Positions 41,888 to 52,489 of a stretch of 64,000 nt of DNA are shown one piece after another. Numbering within the stretch: position 1 is the stretch's first letter; every line of letters starts with the position of its first letter. Below the pieces are notes generated by a model. The model did no database searches. It worked only from the letters and a program-made list of their open reading frames with translations, and had not been told where the DNA came from. This stretch comes from Aspidiotus rigidus (Eukaryota; Arthropoda; Insecta; Hemiptera; Diaspididae). The position numbers were made by a program, and so were the translations under genes. The stretch covers positions 21,317,001-21,381,000 of the forward strand of contig JAVHKY010000004.1 of NCBI GenBank assembly GCA_035079385.1. The letters are read 5' to 3'.

Positions 41888-42406
41888 ATGTCATCATTAT
41901 TCTTACCAAAAAAAGTTACAAGAAAAATGGATTTAGTGGAGGGGAAGGTCTACTGGCTCATTTTGAATGGAGACGGCCCCATCTTATCCATTGGAACACT
42001 TGTCGACTCAAATCCCGAAGAAAAGCAAGAGAGAACAGATATAAAGATACGGATTATTCGCAACAAAGAAGTACTATTCAATTGGAGAGATTCGGGAGAG
42101 TTTGTAACTATACCGTCCGATGATGACTTACAAAAGCTGATAGACAAACTTTACTTTGATCAGAGAAAAAAATTTAGTAAAAGGGAGTTGAAAGAATACT
42201 TCCATTCTTTTTCATCGGCACAGTCACAGCAAGGTCAGCCAAGTTTCTCGTCGACGTCACACGATCATAATATCAAGTACGGGACTCATACACAAAGAGC
42301 TGCGGCCCGTATACTAACAATGATTAAGTTGGAGGAAGTGGAGGATTTTTATGTGACAATTCGAGCGATGATGATCCATGGCCATTATCTTCTTTTCCCA
42401 GTTTAA
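41888..42406 (+). CDS. protein with PB1-like motif
   Basis: ATG at 41888 opens a 172-codon frame: MSSLFLPKKVTRKMDLVEGK and VYWLILNGDGP, then IKIRIIRNKEVLFNWRDSGE and FVTIPSDDDLQKLIDKL. The last part fits the acidic OPCA motif of PB1 domains (a D-x-x-G-E/D-x-V-x-I-x-S-D-x-D-L pattern), which mediate protein pairing. A Ser/Gln-rich linker and a 50-residue C-terminal part follow. It begins just after the F-box gene and 640 bp before the MULE-like exons; plant MUSTANG transposases carry PB1 domains, so a link is possible but unproven. The upstream frame is open, so an earlier start or a splice acceptor is possible. Confidence 0.45.
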   Translation: MSSLFLPKKVTRKMDLVEGKVYWLILNGDGPILSIGTLVDSNPEEKQERTDIKIRIIRNKEVLFNWRDSGEFVTIPSDDDLQKLIDKLYFDQRKKFSKRELKEYFHSFSSAQSQQGQPSFSSTSHDHNIKYGTHTQRAAARILTMIKLEEVEDFYVTIRAMMIHGHYLLFPV

Positions 42407-43045
42407 AGCTATTCTTGCGGCCTTTAATCCCCCCAAAACAGAAATTTTACTCATGTTTGAGACATACTGTAAAAAAATGTTGAAAGAGCAATGTCCAAAC
42501 ATGAAAAATCAGTGATAAAACCCGAAAATCGTATTTTTAGTCATTAACCGCCTTTCTTCCTGCACGGTCATTATTGTGAAAGGAATGACGGTTCCACATT
42601 CGCATATCAACAGAGGACCAGATTTACAAACTCTGCGTTCTATGGACGGAGAGAGGTATTGATGCATGAATGAGGCGACACCTTTACAAGTTATATATGA
42701 TGAAGAAACTGCTATGTAAGACTTTCATCCAACTGATATCACGCAACATTTTGCAGTGAATAAAATATTAAAAATTAAATGTCTGAACATCATTCAGGAA
42801 AATATTTTTCCGATTCAAATTTAATATTCTTGGGCGTTATCTGCCGCCATGTACCGTTTGATAGAACCAAAAGAAAAAACAAACCACTTTCAAAGGGTGT
42901 ACAAAAAGGCATTTTGAATTTCTGATAGAGAGCATTACCTATAACTAAGTTCGTTAGGTATTTTTTTCTTTTAGGGGCGGGGTCGTCAACTAAGACGTTG
43001 CCCAGTCCCTCACCCCAACCAACCATTAATAATATCTGTTAATAG
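42407..43045. other. spacer, no gene seen
   Basis: Possible intron or 5' flank of the MULE-like gene. Confidence 0.4.
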
Positions 43046-43770
43046 GTTTCCTGATTCAGTTGTACAAAATCTGCCGTTCAATACCTTCTATAGGAATATG
43101 TACAACTGGCGCGAAACTTACTTGCCTCCAGTACCGGATTCACTTTTAGCATGGGATGAAATTCTGCAAAGTGATCAGTACCTAGAACTGGCAGCTCCTA
43201 AAGAAGGTGTCGGTGGCGTACCATTCTATAGAGGCATGTTCAACGGACACAGCCTCTTATTTGTATCAGACGTCATGAGAGGGTAAGTTCCATTTTTTTA
43301 ATTACGGATTATTGCGCTTGTTATGTGTACACTAAGTATTGTTATGAACTTTAATACTAATTTGTATGTATTAAACTCTTCAGAATATTACAAGAACCCA
43401 ACCTCATCTTGGTAGTAGATGGGACATTCGAAGCGGTGCTGAATGTCCAAGCTAAACAAATTTTCACCATTATCGCCATTAAGGATAGGATGGTAAGATA
43501 TAATATGTCACAATTTCAAAAAATTTGACTGTACATTCCATCTTTAAATTTATTATGACTTTTACAGATTCTTGCTGTACCATGGGCAATCATGCCAAGA
43601 CGAAAAAGAGGAACATACATTGACGTTTTCAGGAAAATTGAAGAATTAGCTCCTGGCATGGCACCCGCTGTAATTCTCTGCGATTTTGAACGAGGCTTGC
43701 AGAAAGCTGCCGAAACCACTTTTCCCGGAGCGCGAATAATTAATCGGTTGTTGGGTCCACTACGTTTATG
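43046..43770 (+). CDS. spliced MULE-like DDE transposase gene, partial (3 exons)
   Basis: Exon 1, 43046-43282, begins after a TTAATAG acceptor (FPDSVVQNLPFNTFYRNMYN) and ends MRG at a GTAAGT donor. Exon 2, 43384-43492, starts after CTCTTCAG; it carries LILVVDGTFEA, the first catalytic Asp. Exon 3, 43568-43770, starts after TTTACAG with ILAVPWAIMPRRKRGTYIDV and includes VILCDFERGLQKAAETTF, the second catalytic Asp; it ends just before a GTAAGTAAGT donor. Phases agree across both introns (101 and 75 bp). The domain matches animal MULE/Phantom transposases. The region with the catalytic Glu and the SWIM finger was not found downstream. An intact splice structure could mean a domesticated copy. 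Confidence 0.65.
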
Positions 43771-46700
43771 AGTAAGTAAGTAGTAATAAATCTTTGTATG
43801 ACTTGTTCGATTTAGAAAAGAAAATGATTACTCTAATCGCTGCGCTCATCGTGAGAAACCTCTATGTTCCCACTTACAAATATTATGTACTATTCAATGA
43901 AATATGATGCGGAAATTCAAGTACAAACAAAATTTTCTTATTTTGTCATCAGGCTCTAAGGAGATAACGGCTAGCCTTGGGGATTACAGACGCCCATTTG
44001 GAAGCTTCGATGCAGTTGAGGGAAGCATATTTCATGGCGCTAGCAAAATCATCTGCGTGATATTTTTTTTTTAAATTTCTCATCAGTTTATCCGAAAAAA
44101 AAAAAAAAAAACATGAATATCACAAAGAATTAACAACAAATATTTTATACTGATGGTTCTTACAAAATTTTTGTTAGGTACCAATTTCATCAAATTTATT
44201 ATTCTTGGGAGTACTTTGTCAATTCATACAATTTTTGAAGAGATATGCAGTTTTCTATACAAGTACTAGAATCTGTAAGACTAAGAACAACAGTGAATGA
44301 AATCGACCATTTTTCAATTTCCAGAGAATACAGACGCTGTCTTATTCTTTCTGTTGCAGTATCTATTCAAGAGAAATAAAACAACAAGAAATAATAAAGG
44401 AAAGATTATTGAAAGATTTTAAGCTTTTTCTTGCACGTCCAGGTAAAAAGAAAGCTGAATATATTATATAATCATGCGTATACTTTCTTTGGCTTTATGT
44501 GTAAATTTAGGGGGGGGGGAGCCATGATCACATTATGTATGATTTTCAGAATCCTAGTGACGTGAATAAGGTGATCGAGAAAGTGAGGAAGAAAAATTTG
44601 ACGCTGCAGCCAACACCGCTTATTGTTGGACCCTTGGATAAAATTGTGGCTTACGTTGTACTAAACAGCGACAAATATAATTCTCCTACAGTTGCAGCGG
44701 CCATAAACTTCACTTTTTAGTCATTTTTTGCACTTTGTGCAAAGTATTCAGAGGAAGTGGAGCTTGTCTGGCAGTTTCCAAAAATTGTTTTTTATAATAT
44801 TTGAATTCCTCGCGAGGACGCACGCAGCATCCAGTTATCAACGCTTGTTAGTAGGCTGACATTGTAAAATTTTTTATGAATGAAATTCAATATAAATTGT
44901 CCAAACTTGAAGGGATCAAGTTTTCAAAAGTATTTCGATTTTTTTAAACATCTATCATCATGGCACAAAAATTTAAATAGCCGTTATGATTTAGACAACG
45001 ATGTAATTAGTTGCACCAAAAAATTTAGAAGTTTCAATTGTAGTGTCTCAGCTGCAGTCTCTCGGAGCAAGCCCCTAAAGACCGAGCCTACCGCTTTGCC
45101 TACTTAAAAATTCACAGGGATGCCACTCTGTCTAAATTAAATAAAAATAAAGGGTGTGGCTAGACAGAGAGAGCCACTTTTTGAGTGATATGAAATCTAG
45201 GCCAAAATGGGGAAAAAGTCAGAAAGAAAGAATAGTAAGCTCCGCGAACTACACGTGACGCTTTAAGAGGGGGTCACGTCTAATTTCATCCCCCTCCGAG
45301 TCGAATTGACGGCATATTCCACCGACGAACAGCTATAAGGGAGACTGAAAAATGGATTCCTCAAACGGAAGTAAATAGAAGAAAGCTCGTAATCAAAAAT
45401 GAATGACGCTAGTCAAGGTTAGACAATAATTTGTGTGTAATTGAATAAACAGGACACATTATAAAAAAGGTAAAAAAAAAAAAAAAATATATAAAATAAT
45501 TCACACTGAGTCACTAAAAATAGAATTTCTCACGGGTCGTCCTATCAGAGATGAGGTGGTACGCACTGAGTCAAAAACAAAGATTTTAAAATAGCCGAAG
45601 AAAGAGAATACTCAGTAAAAAAGGAATTTATATCAAAAAGAAAGAAAAGATCTTAGCACCAAGCGTTATCATACGAGGGGAGGGACATCCGCCCAAATAC
45701 AAAAAAAAAAAAATTCATAAACTTATAAGGAAATGTAATGACACCATCGATATACTCAAAATAAAATTGCCAGCCGCGTTTCTATAGCCGCGGGGCTAAA
45801 ATAATGGAAAATAAAGAGGGGGGGGGGTCGCTACCCCACCGCCAAAAATAAGAATCAAACACATAAGAAAACATAAAAAGTTGGAGAATTAATAAACACC
45901 CACCAAAGTAAATAAAAGGTGAAGCGGGTGTCAACAACATAAGAAAAAAAGTAAGTATCGGGGGATGATCTCCCCAAATACAACACGGTTGGTGCACGTT
46001 CGGAAAATAAATTTTACGGCCGAAAGAGTGTTCCTGTCCACTAATAAGTGTGACGAGGATCAAACAAAAGAAAAATAAATAAATAAATGAGAGTACGTAC
46101 CAACATTCCAAGAGGTCCGCGCTATGGCCATAACTGGAAACCTTAGGCTGTAAAGAAAAGTGTTACCAAAAAAAAATATTTTTCGCCCTCGACTCCTAGA
46201 TAGGAGTCGCCGCCGTGAGTTGTGAAGGGGGGGTTGTGCTTACTTGAACATACTCAAGCAAATTACGTAAGAATTAACAGAGAGAAAGAGAAATAAAATG
46301 CATGAAAATAAAATAAAATTAACACAATAAAAATGACTGGACGGGTGACGAAGATGTTAACAGCTTGATAGGGCAGATGGAGCCCCTGGATGGACACGGG
46401 GTCTCCATGGCACTAAGATGGTCAGCGCATGGGACGGCAGGCTGGGGAAGACGGCCCCCACTGAAAAAAATTAGCCGCTCATGGTTGGCGCACTTCACTT
46501 CAAATTAAAATAAAATAAAAAAAATTGTGGTTAAGAGAAGAGTTAAAAAAAAAAATCAAGTCAAGGTTTATTCCGCGATACCGACAATCATGACGAAGGG
46601 TTGAATGCGGATCAAAGTTAGAGAACAACACGAAATGTAAAAACGAAACGATGGAAGCGACAACAAGATGAAAAGAAGTACGAACACTCGTTGGCAACCG

Positions 46701-47044
46701 CTCGAGATACACACTGAGTTACCGGCGAGAAAACTATTCCGGTTCCGAAAGCCTTCGAAAAGGTTTCCAACCAGCGAAAAAGAAGTGGTTGACTATTGGT
46801 TAGCAGAGTGAGAGGGTAGAAGTTTCGAGAAGGAATCAAAAAAAAAAAAAATAATGATAAAAATAATACGGCCACGAGGTAAAATAGAAAAACATAAAAT
46901 TCGATAAAGATTTACTGAAGCTTGGATATTGTCACTGGAACGGACAACAGAACTATTGAAAGAAGAGGTTAGCAGATACAGAAAAAAAAATCGCCGTAAT
47001 ATAGGAGTGTTGGCGCCAGACACCCTACTTAGGCTGACTGTGAT
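43771..47044. other. long AT/GA-rich stretch, no gene recognised
   Basis: Small frames at 44535-44720 (MYDFQNPSDVNKVIEKVRKK) and 44880-45107 have no recognisable domain. 45100-46500 is purine-rich with poly-A tracts, two GCACTGAGTCA boxes and TCCTAGATAGGA. TTGGCGCCAGACACCC near 47010 resembles a retroviral-type primer site, but no LTR could be matched. Confidence 0.4.
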
Positions 47045-47723
47045 ATGGAAAAAGAAGAGGAACATTATTATCATTTAGCTTTTAGACCACGCTCGTACGG
47101 AATAAGAACTCTCGCAAAAAAAGGAGTAGACTGGAAGAAGAAGAAAATAAAGACGAGAGGGATAAAGAAAGAAAGAGAGAGAGAGAGAAAGTTAGATAGA
47201 CTACGTTTGGGTTCCAACAAAAGTGCATCCAGGTAAGAGAGAGAAGAAATGATATAGGGTGATGTCGATCGGGTGATGTCGATCGCCGTTGCGTACTGGT
47301 TTTAGAAAGAGGAAAAATACGAAAGAAGAGAATTCGCCTGCCAATGGAGGATTCAAAAATTTTGTGACACGACACAATTCATTCCGTAAACATCGTTATG
47401 CAAAACATAATTTCAACTCTGAACAAGTAGCACTAATTTTTGATAACAGTGACACTTCGGATACTTCAGTTTGTGACAATAACGTTTTTTTTTTTGACGA
47501 GCCAGATATTCCTCCACCTGAGCAAGGATTAGGACTCGATGAATCATCGGATTTTATTGCCAATGATGATGAAAAATTTGAAGATTTTCACGACTTGGAA
47601 ACTCCTACCTATAATTTGAATTTTTTCTCAGAGATCAACTTCCTAGAAGTACGTGTAAGGAATTTTGAGGATTTTGCGATACAAGATTGTGACAATCAGA
47701 TCAATTATCATATGTTTGAATAA
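47045..47723 (+). CDS. two-exon hypothetical gene, 201 residues
   Basis: Exon 1 (47045-47232) starts MEKEEEHYYHLAFRPRSYGI, is Lys/Arg-rich and ends at CAG|GTAAGA. The 73-bp intron (47233-47305) ends TGGTTTTAG. Exon 2 (47306-47723) continues in phase as RKRKNTKEENSPANGGFKNF and becomes acidic: DNSDTSDTSVCDNN, FFFDEPDIPPPEQGLGLDES, ending NQINYHMFE and TAA. Exon lengths sum to 606, a whole number of codons. A basic N-terminus and acidic C-terminus suggest a nuclear protein or histone/DNA-associated factor, but no domain was recognised. The intron carries a 14-bp tandem duplication (GGTGATGTCGATCG). Confidence 0.5.
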
Positions 47724-47853
47724 ATATTTTTCGATAAACATAATACAGTATTTTCATTTACCGTGCTCAGCAAAAGGAGGAAAAATTACCACGAAAAACA
47801 GAAAAAATTATGAAAGACAACGATTTTTTACGTTACGGGAAATTATATAGATC

Positions 47854-47926
47854 TCCTCGTAGCTCAGCGGTTAGAGCAGTCGCCCGGCAAGCGAAAGGTC
47901 TCGGGTTCGGATCCCGACGAGTTGAC
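47854..47926 (+). tRNA. tRNA-like sequence (pseudogene or SINE head)
   Basis: Contains a good A box (TAGCTCAGCGGTTAGAGC, D stem GCTC/GAGC) and B box with perfect T stem TCGGG-TTCGGAT-CCCGA. The acceptor stem pairs for five of seven positions (TCCTCGT with ACGAGTT). The anticodon arm has four pairs and loop CCGGCAA; position 33 is C where U is almost invariant, so anticodon identity (GGC, Ala by position) is unreliable. The defects favour a tRNA-derived SINE head or pseudogene. Confidence 0.6.
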
Positions 47927-48265
47927 CAAATTTTTCGCTTGTATTCTCATCTACTAACTACCCCCCTCCTGAGAAAAAATTATGTCTGGAAAGCAGGAAA
48001 AATTACATTTGAAGACCAGGAAAAATTGCTGCGATAGAAAGTATTTAGTACTACACAAAAGAGGACAGAAATTCTTACAGCACAGAAGAGTAAAAACAGA
48101 ATTACTATTCAGAAAGTAAAAAATACTATTTGGAGAAGTATGGAATATGAGAACTGGATGGTTGAGTAAAATCTACTGTGTCAAACAGGAAAACGAAGAG
48201 CGCGAAAGTAACGCTGTCAGAGGTACTTTTTACTACTGGAAGAGTAATTTTTAACCACGGTAACT

Positions 48266-48330
48266 AGTAATTTTTACTGTTTCGTGTCCATGTCCCTGCC
48301 TTTCAGCGCTAAAACAGTAAAAATTACTGT
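48266..48330. repeat. inverted repeat AGTAATTTTTACTGTTT / AAACAGTAAAAATTACT
   Basis: Arms of about 17 bp around a 26-base centre. Single GTAAAAATTAC-like motifs are scattered from 47780 to 48330. Confidence 0.7.
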
Positions 48331-48399
48331 TCATATTTCTCTCAGTGGATGAAGAACGGGTTCCCGTTTTTGTTCTGTGTTTCCAGCACGGTTATGAAG

Positions 48400-49202
48400 G
48401 CTGGTGCCGCTGCACGGAGACCGTTTGGCTAATACCGGCGTGAGTTTCCAACAGTCTCTTTGGAGGAACAAGTGAGAAGTTTACAAGACCTTCTGCTGGG
48501 TGAGCCGCGATGTTCGATGCGGCATCGTGAACTCCGTCAACGGTTCCAGAATATTTTGGAGTGGGTTACGTACGGCTTTTGTCGTTCTTGTGAGATCGCC
48601 GTATCATTTGGCCTACCCTTTGCGCCCTCCAGCTATTAGACTTCCGGCCAACACTACGGTGACCGCCGCCGAAGAAAGAACAGCATCCTGTGAATTTAAT
48701 AACAAACAAATGGTAGTCTTTTTATCATCGATTGTCACATGGATGCTATGTAAACTCAACTTCTGACTATGGACATACGGGATTCTGTTGATCGTGTTCA
48801 AATTTTCCACCTTATCCAACGTCTCCCTCTTACTACAAACGGCGTGAAATTTAGGATTTTATTTCAGAGAGCTTACGATTCGGATTGCATAGTGAACAAT
48901 ACTACGTGACCATTGCGCAGATGCTTCATGAGCTCTGATCCCTCGCGAACATCGACACCCCCGTTTTCCGTACCTCAGTATCTCACGTGAGGAGTTTCGA
49001 AAGTACCGTGAAAAAGTGCTTTCTTCTTTTTCTAAGTACGACGACGACGTTAAAACCTCTTTTACCCCGAACACGACTCCTCCCGGATCTGACATTATCG
49101 ACCTAGACATCGCGATGGCCGCACCGACAGGTTACTACGTGCCGTGCCGTGCGCGGTCTTGCGTTACAGGATTTTCATCTCGCGCAGAATAATTTTCTCC
49201 CT
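48400..49202 (+). other. likely Penelope-like element 3' flank, no readable coding
   Basis: Assigned only because a hammerhead-like fold closes it at 49196-49240. Frames such as 48500-48766 show no RT or GIY-YIG motif. Confidence 0.25.
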
Positions 49203-49240
49203 CTGATGATGTAGGACATAGCCTACAAAACGTCAGGAGA
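49196..49240 (+). ncRNA. hammerhead-ribozyme-like motif, near-canonical
   Basis: Stem I TCTCC (49196-49200) pairs with GGAGA (49236-49240). Core CTGATGA (49203-49209), stem II GTAGG/CCTAC with a 6-base loop, then AAAAC and the triplet GTC before stem I closes. This is the type I layout with a minimal stem III seen in Penelope-like elements. The GAAA core has A instead of the catalytic G. Confidence 0.6.
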
Positions 49241-50875
49241 CAATAAGGGGCTCAGGAAAAACAATGATCCGTCAATAGGCAATTTCAGGTGAAAACCTAT
49301 TCTAAAAAATAGGCGGTGTGTATGAACACTTACATCATACAGTGGTATCGTGTGAGACATGGCAAGCAGAGGGCCCTTTCACGGTTAGGTAATTGCAAAC
49401 TCTGAGTGAAATCTGGATTACAAAGCCCCGGACAAACAGGTAGACGCGCACTGCTTGGACATACCTTAGAGCGTCGATTTAGCGACAGTGTCGCGATGTG
49501 TTGTAGGGCGACACGAAGCTTACAATCGGATTTTAAATAACTCACAGTCGAAGCTATTTCCTTCTAGAATGGAGAGAATTTATCAATCATCTGTAATGTT
49601 GTAAGTAGTAGTCTTTCATCATTGCTAATACGTATACGATACCGCAATTCTTCTTGGTGGTAATATATGATTTTTTTTTTTAAATTTAAAAGTATGACCG
49701 AGGAAAATACGGCAGATGACAGCGGAAGCGCTGTTTGAAAATGGTTTCTTGCCGAGAAGTTGGTGGGAGATAAAAAGACCACCACGGCCAACTCTTTGCA
49801 GAGGTTGGAACTAACCAAATCGACGGCAGCGATACCGTTCCTTATAATTTGGTGGAACGTGTAGGGGGAAATAGTGAACAACCAACCGTGCACGAATAAC
49901 AGAGTTGACGTGGCACACAGATGAATTTTATTGGAACTCGGTTTGTCCCACCCACACGTTTAAAAATTTAACGCGAAAATTTGAGGCGAGCGCAAAAAGC
50001 ATGAGATACAATCAACTGAAGAATGGGAGTGAACCACCTGGCATGAAGCAAAAATATTATCAAATTAAAGTCTTCGCTTTATGTAGTTCTAGATGGAGAG
50101 AAGAGGGCAGAAATTGAATATCTAAGAGCCTTTATAATTTGCTTCGTATTCACGCCCACTTGTCCGCGCCCTATTGACGGGTGGGAAACATTCTCCTAAT
50201 GCGCTTCTGTCTACGCCTTTGTACGATACTGAATACATGGTGTATACTACTAGATCTAATTAATTAAATTTCGACCAGATGAATCAACCTCATTTCAGGA
50301 GCCTCCGAGGCTAGAGAATAACATTTTTTACAGGAGATATAGGTTAGGCCTAATTATATTTTTATATTCTACAGTGCTAGCAGCATTTTCTTTGTTATTA
50401 TAGAAACCTTTAAAAAACTTGGTCGCCTCTACTTTTACGTCCTTCCTTGATTTTCTATGTCCAAGTCTCATTATTAGGCTATGTCTCTAACCCAACTCTT
50501 TCTTTTTTTTTCTTTGTATAGGCCCATTCGCTTCGACAATTTCTTTCATATAGTTTTATTGAGCTCAATTAGTTCTATACTTGTAGAGTAACCACCTTTT
50601 TCGCGCACACCTCGTCGTGTGAAGTTGGTAGGATTGAGTGTGTGTGTTTTCTCTCTCTTTCTATTTATTCCTCTGTTTTTCCTACGTCCGTTCTAAAATT
50701 TCATTCTCCTCTTTGTTTTCCTTATCTCTTAATTTTTTCTCGTCTAATCCTGTTCGGTAGGCATTCCTGCCTATCGAACGAAAAATTACCCTTAGTTTAT
50801 CCTCACTGTATCGTACGATGTGCGATACAGTTCTCGATTCGTCAATTTCCTTCCATAAATTGAGTGGGGGAGAGA
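49241..50875. other. no gene recognised
   Basis: Contains frames without recognisable features (49564-49893 minus, 49905-50117 plus) and a pyrimidine-rich tract (50480-50860) just before the RNase H-like frame, which could be an intron. Confidence 0.4.
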
Positions 50876-51205
50876 ATGCACGCACTTATTGGGGAAATAT
50901 ACGCAGTTATTCGAGCACTTGATAAAGCCCATGCATTGAGTTTTGCAAAAGTGGAAATTAGAACAGATTGTAAAATTATAACTGACTATTTTGAAATGAC
51001 TCGAAGGACTAGGTGCGGAAATATCAACCGCAATAAAACAGAAAAATATCGACCTAATGATTATTTATATTTACTATTAGAAGAGCGGTGTGACCGAAAT
51101 CGTGACATTCTTTTTACAAAGGTGCGTGGTCATTCTGAAGATTATAATAATATCATGGCTGATGGATTAGCAGCATCCGCGATTTTGTCTTTGAATTACC
51201 GCTAG
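50876..51205 (+). CDS. RNase H-like domain, N-terminally incomplete
   Basis: From ATG 50876 the frame reads MHALIGEIYAVIRALDKAHA, KVEIRTDCKIITDYFEM, then DILFTKVRGHSEDYNNIMAD and GLAASA. This matches type I RNase H: Glu in GEIYAVIRAL, Asp in RTDCK, His in RGHSE and Asp in MADGLA. The first beta strand with its catalytic Asp is absent and should lie in an upstream exon or was lost. The frame is open for a few codons before the ATG. It might be a cellular RNase H1 relative or come from a mobile element; the short linker after TDCK favours the cellular type. The following large ORF is in the same frame after stops. Confidence 0.6.
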   Translation: MHALIGEIYAVIRALDKAHALSFAKVEIRTDCKIITDYFEMTRRTRCGNINRNKTEKYRPNDYLYLLLEERCDRNRDILFTKVRGHSEDYNNIMADGLAASAILSLNYR

Positions 51206-51331
51206 CGGGGTGATTACCAACTAGATATACTGATAAGTTTAGATTAAATTTATCGCCTTTCATTGTGGAAAATGATCACCTTGTGTCAAAGCAGGCAAAA
51301 ATGACAGGTTCTTCCTATTTACTTGTTACAG

Positions 51332-52411
51332 ATGGACAGATTTTTGACTTCTCGCCCAAAAGGGTTATCACCTAATGCTAGATATTGCTGGGGACTGGAT
51401 TTTGCCGTCTGCATCAGGGGTCACTATCATCGGCTGACCTCCACCGCAGTCCGGGAATTAAACCAGAATCGAAAATTGGGGAAACTAGAGCATAAAATCA
51501 CCACCCAAAATCCTCTGTGCACACCGATCACTCCCGAGCTTTTGGCTGACCCTCACCCATGTGTTGAAGTTGAAGACCGCCGTTGTCCAATTGAGTATGT
51601 CGCCACTGCATCGTGGTGTAAAGAAGTATGGACGTTTTTTGCAATGCACGGCCAAGAGGAGGAAATACAGGTCCACATTGATAAATTGAGGAAGATTGAT
51701 GAGCAGCGAAAAGCGGCAGCCTGGATAGAAAAGGACTCGGTTAATTGTCCCGAAGCTTACTCGAAAAGGTATCCTCCCACAAATTTTGATCTGTGGTTGG
51801 GAAAAGGGTACTATGAACAATATGAGTTGGTAAAGTCCATTGAGAGGGATTCGGGTTACAACTGCTTCCAGGTCACCCAGAATGAGAAACCGCTCATCCT
51901 CGGCGTCGCAGACCCCCTTGAGTACACTGAGGAGGAGTGGAAGGATCCCCAGGTCATATGCGACCGGACTCTAGGAGATCTGAGCTACTGCGAGTTCTCC
52001 TCTCTTGCAGAGGACCCGGAGGAATATCAAATATCAGATAGACCGGAGGGTTATCGCCCCGGCAAGGAATGGACACAACCGTATCAGACTCGTCTGAGGT
52101 GCCACGTAGGTTGGGACGAACAAAACCCTCTGAGCCATTATTTCGATCTTATTTTTGATTACCCGATACCCACTTTGCAACATGAGCAATTGACAGCAGA
52201 GGCGGAACGGGTAAATGACAGCCTATGGAGCCTAGACTGCGAATTCAGACTTAGGAAATCGCAGGAGTATTCCGAGATTGTGGGAGCTCGATCAACTATT
52301 CAGCACTTGGAGAAGGTTTTTCCGCAGAGGAACCGGGATCTTGAGATGTGGGCCGAGTTGGAATCCCACATTGAGCACCACACTCAGGAGGTTAATGGAC
52401 CTCAAGAATGA
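51332..52411 (+). CDS. large ORF of unknown family (part 1)
   Basis: 359 codons from an ATG that directly follows an acceptor-like TTACTTGTTACAG. It starts MDRFLTSRPKGLSPNARYCW and is Trp/Tyr/Glu-rich (CKEVWTFFAMHGQEEEIQV, FDLWLGKGYYEQYELVKSIE, LGVADPLEYTEEEWKDPQVI). Composition is well balanced, and the DNA is visibly richer in G+C than the flanks, so it is real coding sequence of some kind. No domain was recognised. It stops at 52409-52411, while the sense continues in the +1 frame (MDLKNEYGAIRRAKIRSFNN) until about 52510, where part 2 resumes in the original frame. Probably one protein of about 900 residues broken by two compensating indels, or an unusual intron. Confidence 0.5.
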   Translation: MDRFLTSRPKGLSPNARYCWGLDFAVCIRGHYHRLTSTAVRELNQNRKLGKLEHKITTQNPLCTPITPELLADPHPCVEVEDRRCPIEYVATASWCKEVWTFFAMHGQEEEIQVHIDKLRKIDEQRKAAAWIEKDSVNCPEAYSKRYPPTNFDLWLGKGYYEQYELVKSIERDSGYNCFQVTQNEKPLILGVADPLEYTEEEWKDPQVICDRTLGDLSYCEFSSLAEDPEEYQISDRPEGYRPGKEWTQPYQTRLRCHVGWDEQNPLSHYFDLIFDYPIPTLQHEQLTAEAERVNDSLWSLDCEFRLRKSQEYSEIVGARSTIQHLEKVFPQRNRDLEMWAELESHIEHHTQEVNGPQE

Positions 52412-52489
52412 GTATGGGGCGATACGCAGGGCCAAGATTCGGTCTTTCAACAATAGGATAGCAGGACTGGACTTGGAAAAGAACTGTGA

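Noticed and set aside
46990..47044. TTGGCGCCAGACACCC as primer-binding site of an LTR element with the 47045 gene as gag
   Set aside because: No LTR pair could be matched around it, and the gene has a well-supported intron.
46500..47375. Overlapping minus-strand hydrophobic frames (up to 97 codons)
   Set aside because: Complements of Lys/Arg-rich purine tracts and of the two-exon gene; composition is Phe/Ser/Leu from poly-T.
50876..51205. RNase H domain of a LINE or LTR element
   Set aside because: No RT motif within several kilobases, and the linker pattern is closer to cellular RNase H; left unresolved instead of assigned.
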